39,248 nt of DNA, taken from NCBI GenBank assembly GCA_003135455.1, contig PLBV01000056.1:1-39248 (forward strand). Direction: 5' to 3'. The notes under the pieces are model-generated. The model was not told the DNA's origin. It made no database searches and saw only the letters and a program-made list of their open reading frames with translations. The stretch is from Hyphomicrobiales bacterium. GTDB taxonomy: Bacteria > Pseudomonadota > Alphaproteobacteria > Rhizobiales > Methyloligellaceae. Both the position numbers and the translations under genes were made by a program. Below, one piece after another: positions 16,522 through 24,502 of the stretch (positions within the stretch are counted from its first letter, which is position 1; every line of letters begins with the position of its first letter).

Positions 16522-19508
16522 TGACGTCCTTGAGCCAAACGCAGGAGCCCTTTCGGCTCAAGACCGGCGGCCTCATCGACCGGTCGCAACCCCTTTCCTT
16601 CCGCTTCGACGGCAGGAGCTATACCGGGCGTCCGGGCGACACGCTCGCATCGGGGTTGCTGGCGAACGGCGTGCATCTCGTCGGCCGCTCGTTCAAATAT
16701 CACCGCCCGCGCGGTATCTTCACCGCCGGCCCCGAGGAGCCCAACGCGCTGGTCGAGCTCAGGCGGGGGCCGCGGGCCGAGCCCAACAGCAAGGCGACCA
16801 CCGTCGAGCTTTATGAGGGGCTGGAGGCCACGAGCCAGAACCGCTGGCCATCGCTCTCACTTGATCTTCTCTCCATCAACTCGGCTTTGAGCCCGTTCCT
16901 GGCGGCGGGCTTCTACTACAAGACGTTCATGTGGCCGGCGCGCTTCTGGAAGCGCCTCTACGAGCCGGTGATCCGCCGCGGCGCGGGGCTGGGGCGCGCC
17001 TCGCTGCAACCCGACCCCGATCTTTACGAGAAGGCTTACGCCCATTGCGACGTGCTCATCATCGGCTCTGGGCCTGCGGGGCTGATGGCGGCGCTCGCCG
17101 CCGCGCGCGCTGGCGCTCGCGTCATCCTGGCGGAGGAGGATTTCCGCTTCGGCGGGCGGCTGCTTGCCGAGAGGTTCAGCATCGACGGCATGTCAGCGGC
17201 GGAGTGGGTGGAGCGCGCGCTTGCCGAGCTTGCAAGTTTTGACAGCGTGCGGCTGATGCCGCGCACCACCGTCTATGGCGTCTACGACCAGGGCACCTAT
17301 GGCGCCGTCGAGCGCGTCAACGACCATTTGGCGGTGCCACAGGAGTTCCAGCCGCGCCAGCGTAGCTGGCACATCGTGGCCAAGCGCGCGGTGCTTGCCT
17401 CGGGCGCCATCGAGCGGACCATGGCTTTTGCCAACAACGACCGTCCCGGCGTGATGCTGGCGTCGGCCGTGCGCGCTTACGTCAATCGCTTCGGCGTGGC
17501 GCCGGGAAAACGCGTCGTGGTTTTCGCAAGTTGCGACGACGGGTGGAGGACGGCTGAGACCCTCGCCGCGACTGGCGTGGCTATCGAGGCCGTCGTCGAC
17601 ACGCGGGAGGACCAAGCGCTGCTCGCGAGCAGCTTTCCCTGGCGGGTTATCCCAGGTGGCGCGGTCGAGCGCGCACACGGCGGCCATCGTCTCCGCGGCG
17701 TCACGGTGCGCGACGCAAGCGGCGCCGCCATCGAACTCGACTGCGACCTGCTCGCCGTCGCCAATGGCTGGAACCCGTCGCTGCATCTCACCTGTCATCT
17801 GGGCGGCCGACCCGTTTGGAATGATTCAATAAGTGCGTTTGTCCCAGGCCCGCTCCCGCCCCGCATGAGCGTCGGCGGCGCGGCAGCCGGACATCTGACG
17901 CTCGCCGAAGCGATCGCCGATGGCGCGCGGCTCGGCGCCGAGGCGGCGAAAGAGACGGGGTTTGACGCCTCGCCGCCGGCTCTGCCTGGGGTCGAAGTCG
18001 AGGAGGGGACGGCCCATGTCCCGCTCTGGCGCGTGGGCGGCGGTAAAGGCCCAGCCTTTGTCGACCTGCAGAACGACGTGACCACCAAGGACATCGAGTT
18101 GGCCCACCGCGAGGGCTACGGCGCCGTCGAGCATCTGAAGCGCTACACCACGCTCGGCATGGCCACCGACCAGGGCAAGACCGCCAACGTCAACGGGCTT
18201 GCCATCATGGCCGAGATCACCGGCCGTTCGATCCCGCAGACCGGCACGACGGCATTCCGCCCACCCTATGGTCCCGTGACCTTGGGGGCGCTTGCCGGCC
18301 AGCATAGGGCCTCGCACTTCCGCCCCAAGCGCCTGCCGCCGTCCCATGCCTGGGCGGAAGAGCAGGGCGCGGTCTTGGCCGAGGCGGGGCTCTGGATCAG
18401 AGCCCAGTGGTATCCCAAGGCAGGGGAGGAGCGCTGGCAGCAAAGCGTGGCGCGGGAGGCCGCGACGGTGCGGCGCGCCGTCGGTGTCTGCGATGTCTCC
18501 ACCCTCGGCAAGATCGACATTCAGGGCGCCGACGCGGGCACCTTCCTCGATCGCGTCTACATCAACAAGATGATGATGCTCGCGGTTGGCAAGGCACGCT
18601 ATGGCGTCATGCTGCGCGAGGACGGCTTCGCCATGGATGACGGCACCGTCGCGCGGCTCGGGGTCCAGCACTTCGTCACCACCACCACCACCGCCAACGC
18701 CGCCAAGGTCATGCAGCATCTTGAGTTCTGCCGTCAGGTGCTGTGGCCAAATCTCGATCTGAAGCTCGTCTCGGTGACCGACCAATGGGCGCAATATTCC
18801 ATCGCCGGCCCGCGCGCCCGCGACGTGCTCGCAAAGCTCGTTGATCCCGCCTTCGACATTTCCAATGAAGCGCTGCCCCGCATGGGCGTGACTGCGCTCG
18901 AAGTCTGCGGCGGCGTGCCGGCGCGTCTCTTCCGCGTCTCCTACTCCGGCGAGCTCGCCTATGAGATCGCGGTGCCGGCACGCTATGGCGATGCCTTGAT
19001 GCGGGCCCTGATCGAGGCGGGCGAGGAGTATGGCATCGTGCCTTACGGCACCGAGGCGCTCAACGTGTTGCGCATCGAGAAGGGCCATGTGGCCGGCCCG
19101 GAGTTCAACGGCCAGACGACGGCGCGCGACCTCGGCCTTGGCGGCATGATGGCGCGCGATAAGGACTATATCGGCCGGGTGATGGCGGAGCGTCCGGCGC
19201 TGCAGGGCGTCGAGCGACCCATCCTGGTGGGGGTGATGCCGCTCCGGCCATCGCGCATCCTCTCGGCGGGCTCGCATTTTCTTGCTGCCGGCTCAGGCTA
19301 TGTCGCCGCCAATGACGAGGGCCATCTCACCTCAGTCGCCTGGTCGCCCGAGCTTGGCCACGACATCGGGCTGGGCTTCTTGAAGCGTGGGACCGACCGG
19401 TTGGGCGAACGTATCCGCGCCGTCGACCTCCTGCGTGGACAGGACGTCGAATGCGTGGTGTGCGCGCCCGTGTTCGTCGACCCGAAGGGAGAGCGGACCC
19501 GTGCCTAA
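16521..19508 (+). CDS. mgdC: N-methylglutamate dehydrogenase subunit C (sarcosine oxidase alpha-like)
   Basis: This is the large subunit, 995 residues, the usual size for this family. Domain order: residues about 25-110 are a ferredoxin-like Fer2_4-type domain (SFRFDGRSYTGRPGDTLAS, GRSFKYHRPRGIF); about 173-440 are the FAD/NAD-binding part with VLIIGSGPAGLMAALAAARAG; about 440-600 a linker with KTANVNGLAIMAEITGR; and about 605-985 an aminomethyltransferase (GCV_T) domain that binds tetrahydrofolate, with RLFRVSYSGELAYEIAVP and YGTEALNVLRIEKGH. The folate domain can capture the released C1 group as methylene-tetrahydrofolate. The protein is uninterrupted, which argues against a generally high local error rate. 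Its last bases overlap mgdD. Confidence 0.92.
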   Translation: MTSLSQTQEPFRLKTGGLIDRSQPLSFRFDGRSYTGRPGDTLASGLLANGVHLVGRSFKYHRPRGIFTAGPEEPNALVELRRGPRAEPNSKATTVELYEGLEATSQNRWPSLSLDLLSINSALSPFLAAGFYYKTFMWPARFWKRLYEPVIRRGAGLGRASLQPDPDLYEKAYAHCDVLIIGSGPAGLMAALAAARAGARVILAEEDFRFGGRLLAERFSIDGMSAAEWVERALAELASFDSVRLMPRTTVYGVYDQGTYGAVERVNDHLAVPQEFQPRQRSWHIVAKRAVLASGAIERTMAFANNDRPGVMLASAVRAYVNRFGVAPGKRVVVFASCDDGWRTAETLAATGVAIEAVVDTREDQALLASSFPWRVIPGGAVERAHGGHRLRGVTVRDASGAAIELDCDLLAVANGWNPSLHLTCHLGGRPVWNDSISAFVPGPLPPRMSVGGAAAGHLTLAEAIADGARLGAEAAKETGFDASPPALPGVEVEEGTAHVPLWRVGGGKGPAFVDLQNDVTTKDIELAHREGYGAVEHLKRYTTLGMATDQGKTANVNGLAIMAEITGRSIPQTGTTAFRPPYGPVTLGALAGQHRASHFRPKRLPPSHAWAEEQGAVLAEAGLWIRAQWYPKAGEERWQQSVAREAATVRRAVGVCDVSTLGKIDIQGADAGTFLDRVYINKMMMLAVGKARYGVMLREDGFAMDDGTVARLGVQHFVTTTTTANAAKVMQHLEFCRQVLWPNLDLKLVSVTDQWAQYSIAGPRARDVLAKLVDPAFDISNEALPRMGVTALEVCGGVPARLFRVSYSGELAYEIAVPARYGDALMRALIEAGEEYGIVPYGTEALNVLRIEKGHVAGPEFNGQTTARDLGLGGMMARDKDYIGRVMAERPALQGVERPILVGVMPLRPSRILSAGSHFLAAGSGYVAANDEGHLTSVAWSPELGHDIGLGFLKRGTDRLGERIRAVDLLRGQDVECVVCAPVFVDPKGERTRA

Positions 19509-20121
19509 GCTCGCCCCACTTAGCCCTCTTGCTGCCGTTGCCGTGCCGGGCCGCTATGGCAAATGCATCGGCGGACCACGGCCGGTGGTGCTGACCGAGC
19601 GGCCGGACATGCGGCTCTGCGTGCTCTCCGCCCGGCGGGGTGCATCCGCGCAGGTCGCAGAAATGGTGCAGGGGCTGACGGGTCTGACCTTGCCGCAAGG
19701 TCCCAAGCGCGTGGCGAAGCAAGGCCTCGCGCTCATCGGCACGGCGCCCGACCAATGGCTCGCTGTTGCCGAAGGCGATGCCGCAAGCGCCTCGCTGGAC
19801 ACCCTGATTGAAGCGCTTGCCGGGACCGCCACAACCGTCGACCAGTCAGGCGGCAAGGCTGTCCTGCGTGTGTCGGGCTCCCGAGCCCGGGCCGTGCTCG
19901 CCAAGGGCTGCATGCTCGACCTCGACCCGCGCGCCTTTACCCCTGGAGATGCAGCCACCACGCCCATTGCGCTGATCGATTGCGTGCTCTGGCAGCTGGA
20001 TGAGGCGCCCAGTTACGACCTCGCTATGCCCTCGACCTTCGCTACCAGCTTCTGGGCCTGGCTCACAGCGTCCGCCGCGGAGTTTGGCTATGAGGTCGCC
20101 GCTCCCCAGCAACCCCGCTAG
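19501..20121 (+). CDS. mgdD: N-methylglutamate dehydrogenase subunit D (sarcosine oxidase gamma-like)
   Basis: The 206-residue product matches the SoxG gamma subunit: a GCV_T-like fold that packs against the alpha subunit. Visible marks are LTGLTLPQGPKRVAKQG, GTAPDQWLAVAEGD, VDQSGGKAVLRVSGSRARAVLAKGCMLDLDPRAF and the end VAAPQ. I chose GTG 19501, which overlaps the mgdC stop by eight bases; a longer reading to 19387 would lie inside mgdC and add no family sequence. It is the last gene of the operon. No hairpin terminator is visible before the FixK-like box at 20144. Confidence 0.88.
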   Translation: MPKLAPLSPLAAVAVPGRYGKCIGGPRPVVLTERPDMRLCVLSARRGASAQVAEMVQGLTGLTLPQGPKRVAKQGLALIGTAPDQWLAVAEGDAASASLDTLIEALAGTATTVDQSGGKAVLRVSGSRARAVLAKGCMLDLDPRAFTPGDAATTPIALIDCVLWQLDEAPSYDLAMPSTFATSFWAWLTASAAEFGYEVAAPQQPR

Positions 20122-20143
20122 ATCAGGTCTGCGATCGCCACCT

Positions 20144-20157
20144 TTGACCCGCATCAA
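20144..20157 (+). promoter_or_regulatory. FixK/FNR-type box upstream of the cytochrome c gene
   Basis: TTGACCCGCATCAA matches TTGAT-N4-ATCAA with one mismatch. A -10-like CTAATA lies at 20178-20183, the distance expected if the box is centred at -41.5. The box centre is about 82 bases before the cytochrome c ATG. Confidence 0.6.
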
Positions 20158-20231
20158 GGACGCCGCGGCAATCCCCTCTAATAGGGATAGAATGTCGGCC
20201 GACGCAACGCGGCAAGCAGTGGAGTTCAGCG

Positions 20232-20577
20232 ATGAAACGTCTCTTTGTGAGCTTGAGCCTTCTGCTCGCCGCCTCAGGCGCGGCCAGCGCGGCCGCCCCC
20301 GGTCGGGGACGAGGGTGATCCCCAGGCCGGATTTGATTACGCCAAGGGGGTCTGCTCGAAGTGCCACGGCATCTCGGCGGAGAAGTCGCCGCTTGCCAAG
20401 GCGACCCGCTTCCGGGAGGTGGCCGACCGGCCCGGCATCAATGGTACGGCGCTTCGGGTTTGGCTGGAGACCTCCCATCCCACCATGCCCAACATCGTCG
20501 TCGAGCCGCAGGACATGCGCAACGTCGTCGCCTATATCCTGAGCCTCAAGGGCCGCGACGCCGCGTCCGGGCACTAG
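20232..20577 (+). pseudogene. Small secreted c-type cytochrome, frameshifted after the signal peptide
   Basis: ATG 20232 opens a signal peptide MKRLFVSLSLLLAASGAASA and then runs into TGA at 20316 in that frame. In the +1 frame from about 20302 the sequence continues VGDEGDPQAGFDYAKG, then the haem motif CSKCH, a possible distal Met in SHPTMP, and the closing helix NVVAYILSLKG to the TAG at 20575-20577. The change fits one extra base in the run gccgcccccggtcgggg (20291-20307). With the frame restored the protein has about 114 residues, normal for a class I cytochrome c. A FixK-like box precedes it, so it belongs to the oxygen-responsive set. It may be functional if the extra base is an error. 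The stop codon touches the next repeat. Confidence 0.7.
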
Positions 20578-20681
20578 AGCATGATCTTAGAAAAGTGGGA
20601 ACCGGTTTTCGCAAAAAGATCATGCTCCAACAAAAAGCTAGAGCGCTGTCGCGATTCAACCTGACGCGAGTAGCGCTCTAG
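20574..20681. repeat. Palindromic dispersed repeat, copy 2 (complete)
   Basis: This 108-base element begins ctagagcatgatc and ends gcgctctag. It contains the hairpin gagcatgatc/gatcatgctc (20577-20586 and 20618-20627) and a second hairpin ctagagcgct/agcgctctag (20638-20647 and 20672-20681). It fills the gap between two convergent genes and supplies the TAG of both: 20575-20577 on the plus strand and 20678-20680 on the minus strand. Confidence 0.85.
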
Positions 20682-20944
20682 CGTCGGGTGAGCACGCCGT
20701 AGAGGAAGCCGATGCCGACGGCGATGGCGATCGCCGAGAGGGGGTTGCGCCGGATCGTCCCCTCCAGCTCGGAAGCCGCGTCGCTCGCGGTGCTCTTGGC
20801 GCGGTCCAACTGATGGCCGCCGATGCGCGCCAGGGCGCCGGCAAGGCTCTCGAGGTCCTGGCGGATGGATTGGATGTGCTTGGCGATCTCTTGCGCATCG
20901 TCGCCGAGCTCACTGGTCGGCATGTCGGCATCGTTCACAGCCAT
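20678..20944 (-). CDS. Small membrane-anchored DUF883/ElaB-like protein
   Basis: The 88-residue product has a long amphipathic helical part (residues about 15-60, with HIQSIRQDLESLAGALARIG) and ends in the hallmark RRNPLSAIAIAVGIGFLYGVLTRR, a tail anchor with basic residues on both sides. ElaB/YqjD proteins of this family sit on the inner membrane and can bind ribosomes in stationary phase. The start at 20944 has aaggagg about nine bases upstream. Its stop codon lies within the palindromic repeat. The family call is secure; the role here is inferred. Confidence 0.8.
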   Translation of the reverse strand: MAVNDADMPTSELGDDAQEIAKHIQSIRQDLESLAGALARIGGHQLDRAKSTASDAASELEGTIRRNPLSAIAIAVGIGFLYGVLTRR

Positions 20945-21298
20945 GTCTTCTAGCCTCCTTGCAACGTGGGACGCCTAGGGGTGAATCCGGTTCCACATTA
21001 TGCCAAAGCCGATACCGAACCTATGCCGTCAATCCATTCCATTGCGGCGACCTCTTGTTCATGGTCTACCCGCGGGCCAATTGACACCGTTCCTGGCCCA
21101 GGGCTTTGATTTGCGGCAACCGTCGGCCGCATCGAGCATGATCTTAGAAAAGTGGGAACCGGTTTTCGTCAAAAGATCATGCTCCAACAAAAAGTGAGAA
21201 GCGCTGTCGCGACTCAACCTGAAGCGATAGCGCTCGAGCAGATCCGGCGAGACCCAGGCGTGGCCCAGCCTGAGCAGGACCGATAAAGTCGAGGCAGG
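20945..21298. other. Intergenic region upstream of fixL with repeat copy 3
   Basis: Of this 354-base gap, 21132-21237 is a palindromic repeat. The part before it (20945-21131) contains no gene, and its only FNR-like candidate (21106-21119) has two mismatches. A promoter for fixL probably lies here or downstream of the repeat, but I cannot place it. Confidence 0.5.
21132..21237. repeat. Palindromic dispersed repeat, copy 3
   Basis: This copy runs from tcgagcatgatc to gcgctcga and shares the gaaccggtttt core and the gcgctgtcgcga tail with copies 1 and 2. It differs from copy 2 at only a handful of positions, and the outer arms carry tcga where copy 2 has ctag. Confidence 0.85.
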
Positions 21299-21310
21299 GT
21301 GGCTTTCAGC

Positions 21311-22831
21311 ATGGCACTTCAATCGGAAGCGGGTGGCTTGGCGCGACTGAGGAACGGCATTCTCAAGCCGCCTCCCGCCGCCGCCGCCTATTGGCTGGCG
21401 GGGATCGCGATTGCCGTGCTGTTCGGCATCCATGCGGCGCTTGAGCAATGGCTGCACGGTCAGGCGCTGTTCCTCCTGTTCATCCCGGCGATCCTGCTGG
21501 CCGCGGGCCTTGGCGGGGTCAAGCCCGGTTTGTTGGCGACCGGCCTCGGACTTTGTCTTGGCCTCGTCTTCGCCAGCGCCCCCGACGGGCTCACCAAGCC
21601 AGCGCTGATCGAGGGCGCCATCTTTGCCGTCGTCGGCCTCGGCATCTCCCGGTTCGGCGAGCAGCTCTGCCGCATCCGCACCCGGGACCAGGAGATGGCG
21701 CGGACGCTGCTGGCGCGCGAGGCGCATTTGCGCTCGATCCTCGATGCCGTGCCCGACGCTACCGTGGTGATCGACGCAAGCGGCACCATCCAGTCCTTCA
21801 GCGCCGCTGCCGAGCGCCTGTTCGGCTATCGCCAATCCGCCGTGGTTGGTCAGAATGTGAGCCTGCTGATGCCGGCGCCGTTTCGCGAGCACCATGACGG
21901 TTACATCACCCGCTATCTTGAGACGGGCGAGCGCCGTATCATCGGCATCGATCGCGTCGTGACCGGCCAGCGCCAGGACGGGTCGACCTTCCCGATGAAG
22001 CTCGAGGTCGGCGAGATGCGGTCCGGCGACAAGCGCTACTTCACCGGCTTTATCCGCGACCTAACCGAGCGGCAGGCGACCGAGCAGAAGCTGCAGGAGC
22101 TGCAATCGGAGCTCGCGCGCTTATCGCGCCTGACCGCCATGGGCGAGATGGCCTCCACGCTCGCCCATGAGATGAACCAGCCGCTCTCGGCCATCGCCAA
22201 TTATCTGCAAGGCTGCGGGCGCCTGCTTGAAGGCGTCGAGCACCCGAGCACGCCCAAGATCCGGGACGCGCTCGCCGAGACCACCAAGCAGACGCTGCGC
22301 GCCGGCCAGATCATTCGCCAGCTGCGCGAGTTCGTCGCCCGTGGCGAGACCGAGAGGCGCCCTGAGAATATCAACAAGCTGGTCGAGGAAGCGAGCGCGC
22401 TTGCGCTGGTAGGTGCCAAGGAGGAGGGCGTGCGGCCGATCTTTCGCTTCGATGCACAAGCGGGCTCGGTGCTGGTGGAGAAGATCCAGATCCAGCAGGT
22501 CCTCCTCAATCTCATCCGCAACGCCATCGAGGCCATGCATGGCTGCGAGCGGCGGGAGCTGGTGGTCACCACGGCGTTGACGCAAAGCGGCATGGTCGAG
22601 ATCAGCGTGTCCGATACCGGCACCGGCCTTGCCGAGGACATCGTCTCGCGCCTGTTCCAGCCTTTCGTAACCACCAAACCCACCGGCATGGGGGTCGGAT
22701 TGTCGATCTCCAAACGCATCATCGAGGCCCATGAAGGAGAGATGTGGGCGGAGCCCAATCCCGAAGGCGGGACCCTGTTCCGCTTCACCTTGGAGCCTTC
22801 AACGGGAACGGGCAGCAGCGATGGCCGATAA
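21311..22831 (+). CDS. fixL: FixL-like haem PAS oxygen-sensor histidine kinase
   Basis: FixL phosphorylates FixJ when its haem loses oxygen. The product (506 residues from ATG 21311; an in-frame GTG lies four codons earlier) has an N-terminal membrane domain of four hydrophobic segments (residues about 25-115), then a PAS domain (about 145-270). That domain carries [13 protein letters not shown], containing the expected proximal His, and [22 protein letters not shown], with the Arg that gates oxygen. The kinase part has the phospho-acceptor box [13 protein letters not shown], then [21 protein letters not shown] and [14 protein letters not shown]. All key residues are present. It overlaps fixJ by 11 bases, as expected for a pair made together. 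Confidence 0.92.
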   Translation: MALQSEAGGLARLRNGILKPPPAAAAYWLAGIAIAVLFGIHAALEQWLHGQALFLLFIPAILLAAGLGGVKPGLLATGLGLCLGLVFASAPDGLTKPALIEGAIFAVVGLGISRFGEQLCRIRTRDQEMARTLLAREAHLRSILDAVPDATVVIDASGTIQSFSAAAERLFGYRQSAVVGQNVSLLMPAPFREHHDGYITRYLETGERRIIGIDRVVTGQRQDGSTFPMKLEVGEMRSGDKRYFTGFIRDLTERQATEQKLQELQSELARLSRLTAMGEMASTLAHEMNQPLSAIANYLQGCGRLLEGVEHPSTPKIRDALAETTKQTLRAGQIIRQLREFVARGETERRPENINKLVEEASALALVGAKEEGVRPIFRFDAQAGSVLVEKIQIQQVLLNLIRNAIEAMHGCERRELVVTTALTQSGMVEISVSDTGTGLAEDIVSRLFQPFVTTKPTGMGVGLSISKRIIEAHEGEMWAEPNPEGGTLFRFTLEPSTGTGSSDGR

Positions 22832-23435
22832 TTTCGTGGTCCATATCGTTGACGACGATGAGGCGGTGCGCCAGTCGCTCGCCTTTCTGCTCGGTACCGC
22901 CGGCATCCCGGTCCGCCTCTACGAATCGGCCGGTTCCTTCGTGGCGGCGCTTCCCGGCGTCAAAGGCGGCTGCGTCATCACCGATGTGCGCATGCCCGGG
23001 ATGACCGGATTGGAGCTGCTGCGCGAGCTTGGCGCCAAACAGGCCAGCCTTCCCATCATCGTGATCACCGGCCATGGCGACATCTCGCTCGCGGTGGAGG
23101 CGATGAAGGCGGGCGCCGTCGATTTCATCGAGAAGCCGTTCGAGGAGGAGGCCATCTTGCGCGCCGTCCGCATGGCCGAGCAGCGCGCCCGTAAGGAAGG
23201 CCGCCAGTCGGAGGACAGCGCGGCACTCGCCGCCAAGCTTGCCTCGCTCTCCGAGCGGGAGCGCCAAGTCCTGCAAGGCCTGGTGGCCGGACATGCCAAC
23301 AAGGTGATTGCCTTTAACCTCGGTATCAGCCCGCGCACCGTCGAGGTCTATCGCGCCAATCTGATGACCAAGATGCAGGCCAAGAGCCTGTCCGAGCTGA
23401 TCCGCATGGCCCTGCTCGCCCATCTCTCCGCCTGA
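22821..23435 (+). CDS. fixJ: FixJ response regulator
   Basis: The 204-residue product has a receiver domain (residues 1-125) with the acidic pair in [11 protein letters not shown], the phospho-acceptor Asp in [13 protein letters not shown], the Thr in IVITGHGD and the Lys in FIEKPF, the full catalytic set. Residues about 135-204 are a LuxR-type helix-turn-helix ([38 protein letters not shown]). In Bradyrhizobium-type bacteria FixJ-phosphate activates fixK2, and a matching site lies in front of fixK here (24411-24430). Its start codon lies within the end of fixL. It is intact and of normal length. Confidence 0.93.
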   Translation: MADNFVVHIVDDDEAVRQSLAFLLGTAGIPVRLYESAGSFVAALPGVKGGCVITDVRMPGMTGLELLRELGAKQASLPIIVITGHGDISLAVEAMKAGAVDFIEKPFEEEAILRAVRMAEQRARKEGRQSEDSAALAAKLASLSERERQVLQGLVAGHANKVIAFNLGISPRTVEVYRANLMTKMQAKSLSELIRMALLAHLSA

Positions 23436-23455
23436 TCGGTGGTTCGACCGTCCCT

Positions 23456-23469
23456 TTGATGCAGCTCAA
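23456..23469 (+). promoter_or_regulatory. FixK/FNR-type box upstream of the receiver-like gene
   Basis: TTGATGCAGCTCAA has one mismatch to TTGAT-N4-ATCAA. A -10-like TATCTT lies at 23491-23496, the spacing expected of a class II FNR promoter. The start of the next gene is about 97 bases from the box centre. Confidence 0.6.
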
Positions 23470-23559
23470 AGCCAGGATTGCCACGCCGTCTATCTTGCTC
23501 GGTGTCACAACTGAAGGCTGCGTGGACTAAGCGCGTCAGGTAAGCAGGAAGGTCGTGGA

Positions 23560-23943
23560 GTGCTCGGGACGATCCTCATCGCCGTAGGGGACGGAGTTCT
23601 GGCCGATTCCTTGTGCTTCTCGTTGGAGCTCGAAGGCTACACCGCCAAGCTCTGCGATGAGCTATCCTTGGCGCGCGGCGTGGCCCAGACTGGGCCGGGA
23701 CTGCTCGTGCTCGACCAGGACGTGTTCCTGCGGCTGGACGGCGACAAGGCCAGCACGTTGAAGAAAGTCGGTATGCCCGTGGTCCTTATGGTCGGTCAAA
23801 AAAGCCAGCGCCTGATGGCGAAGGCGGAGGCGGCCGGCGTGAGCAAGGTGATCGAGAAGCCGCTCCTTGGCGGCGTTCTGTTCGACGCTATCCGGACGAC
23901 GTTCGCCGGTCTGGAGTCCAAGGACAGCGAGAGCTCGACCTGA
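23560..23943 (+). CDS. Stand-alone receiver-like protein in the fixLJ-fixK cluster
   Basis: This 127-residue single-domain protein with GTG start has a CheY-like fold. The putative phospho-acceptor Asp is in LLVLDQDVF and the Lys in VIEKPL. The usual N-terminal acidic pair is reduced (AVGDG), and the Thr/Ser before the loop is replaced (VLMVGQK). Signalling by normal phosphorylation is therefore doubtful. I recall a receiver-like gene in the same position, between fixLJ and fixK2, in Bradyrhizobium (bll2758). Conservation of position hints at a modulating role. It has its own FixK-type box, which would give feedback. No DNA-binding domain is present. Confidence 0.7.
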   Translation: MLGTILIAVGDGVLADSLCFSLELEGYTAKLCDELSLARGVAQTGPGLLVLDQDVFLRLDGDKASTLKKVGMPVVLMVGQKSQRLMAKAEAAGVSKVIEKPLLGGVLFDAIRTTFAGLESKDSESST

Positions 23944-23965
23944 AGGAGAGGCAACGCGCCTGACC

Positions 23966-24346
23966 ATGCTGTCATATAAGGAAATGGACAATCTCGCCGC
24001 GGTCGAGATCGTGATCGCCGACCGCGTCTCCACGGCCGAGTTCGACCAAATCGCCAAGAAGCTCGAATCCTTCATCGCCCGCCACGGCCGGGTCCGCGTG
24101 CTGGAAATCATCAAGGATTTCGAAGGCATGGATGTTCACGCTTTCTGGCATGACCTGAAGTTCAGCCTCAGGCATCTGGGCGATTTCAGCCGCTGCGCCA
24201 TCGTGACCGATGCCAAATGGCTCGCGCTGTGGTCGGCGATCGTGGCGCCGTTCCTTGACTGCGAGGTCTGCTATTTCCGCCCCGACGAGGTGGAGAAGGC
24301 CCGCGATTGGCTGCTATGGCCGGAAGGTGCGGTCGACGAAGTTTGA
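23966..24346 (+). CDS. SpoIIAA/STAS-like small protein
   Basis: The 126-residue product resembles the SpoIIAA-like (STAS-related) family: strand NLAAVEIVIADRVS, the central RVRVLEIIKDFEGMDVHAFWHDLKFSLRHLGDFSRCAIVTDAKW, and the tail FLDCEVCYFRPDEVEKARDWL. Family members are often membrane-associated or stress-linked, but no function is firmly known. I place the start at ATG 23966; a longer reading from 23867 would overlap the preceding gene by 77 bases. It follows the receiver-like gene by 22 bases, so both are likely transcribed from the FixK-type promoter. Confidence 0.75.
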   Translation: MLSYKEMDNLAAVEIVIADRVSTAEFDQIAKKLESFIARHGRVRVLEIIKDFEGMDVHAFWHDLKFSLRHLGDFSRCAIVTDAKWLALWSAIVAPFLDCEVCYFRPDEVEKARDWLLWPEGAVDEV

Positions 24347-24360
24347 AGGTTGGTCCTTGA

Positions 24361-24390
24361 GCCTGCGGGCCAAGTGCCTGCGGGCCAAGT
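24361..24390 (+). repeat. 15-base tandem duplication
   Basis: gcctgcgggccaagt occurs twice in direct succession (24361-24375 and 24376-24390), just after the SpoIIAA-like gene. It is a short slippage-type repeat and no function is evident. Confidence 0.8.
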
Positions 24391-24410
24391 GCCGGCGGCA
24401 GGGCCCCTGC

Positions 24411-24430
24411 CTACGTAGAATTCCCTAAGG
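24411..24430 (+). promoter_or_regulatory. Candidate FixJ-binding site in front of fixK
   Basis: The 20 bases ctacgtagaattccctaagg resemble FixJ sites as I recall them: a GTAMGTAG-type element (seven of eight match) followed by ttccctta-like bases. It ends 72 bases before the fixK ATG, in the right place to let FixJ drive fixK. Confidence 0.5.
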
Positions 24431-24502
24431 AGACGACACGGGTTTCGCAAGCCAAGGCCCGAGCATAACACTTTGAGTCAGGTAGCCCGGGAGGATCGGA
24501 CG

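Noticed and set aside
14977-20121. Heterotetrameric sarcosine oxidase (soxBDAG)
   Set aside because: Subunits are homologous, but the operon with gmaS and mgsABC, and the absence of glyA or other glycine-betaine genes nearby, favours N-methylglutamate dehydrogenase.
21106-21119. TTGATTTGCGGCAA as a FixK box before fixL
   Set aside because: Two mismatches in one half-site and no well-spaced -10; weaker than the four boxes listed.
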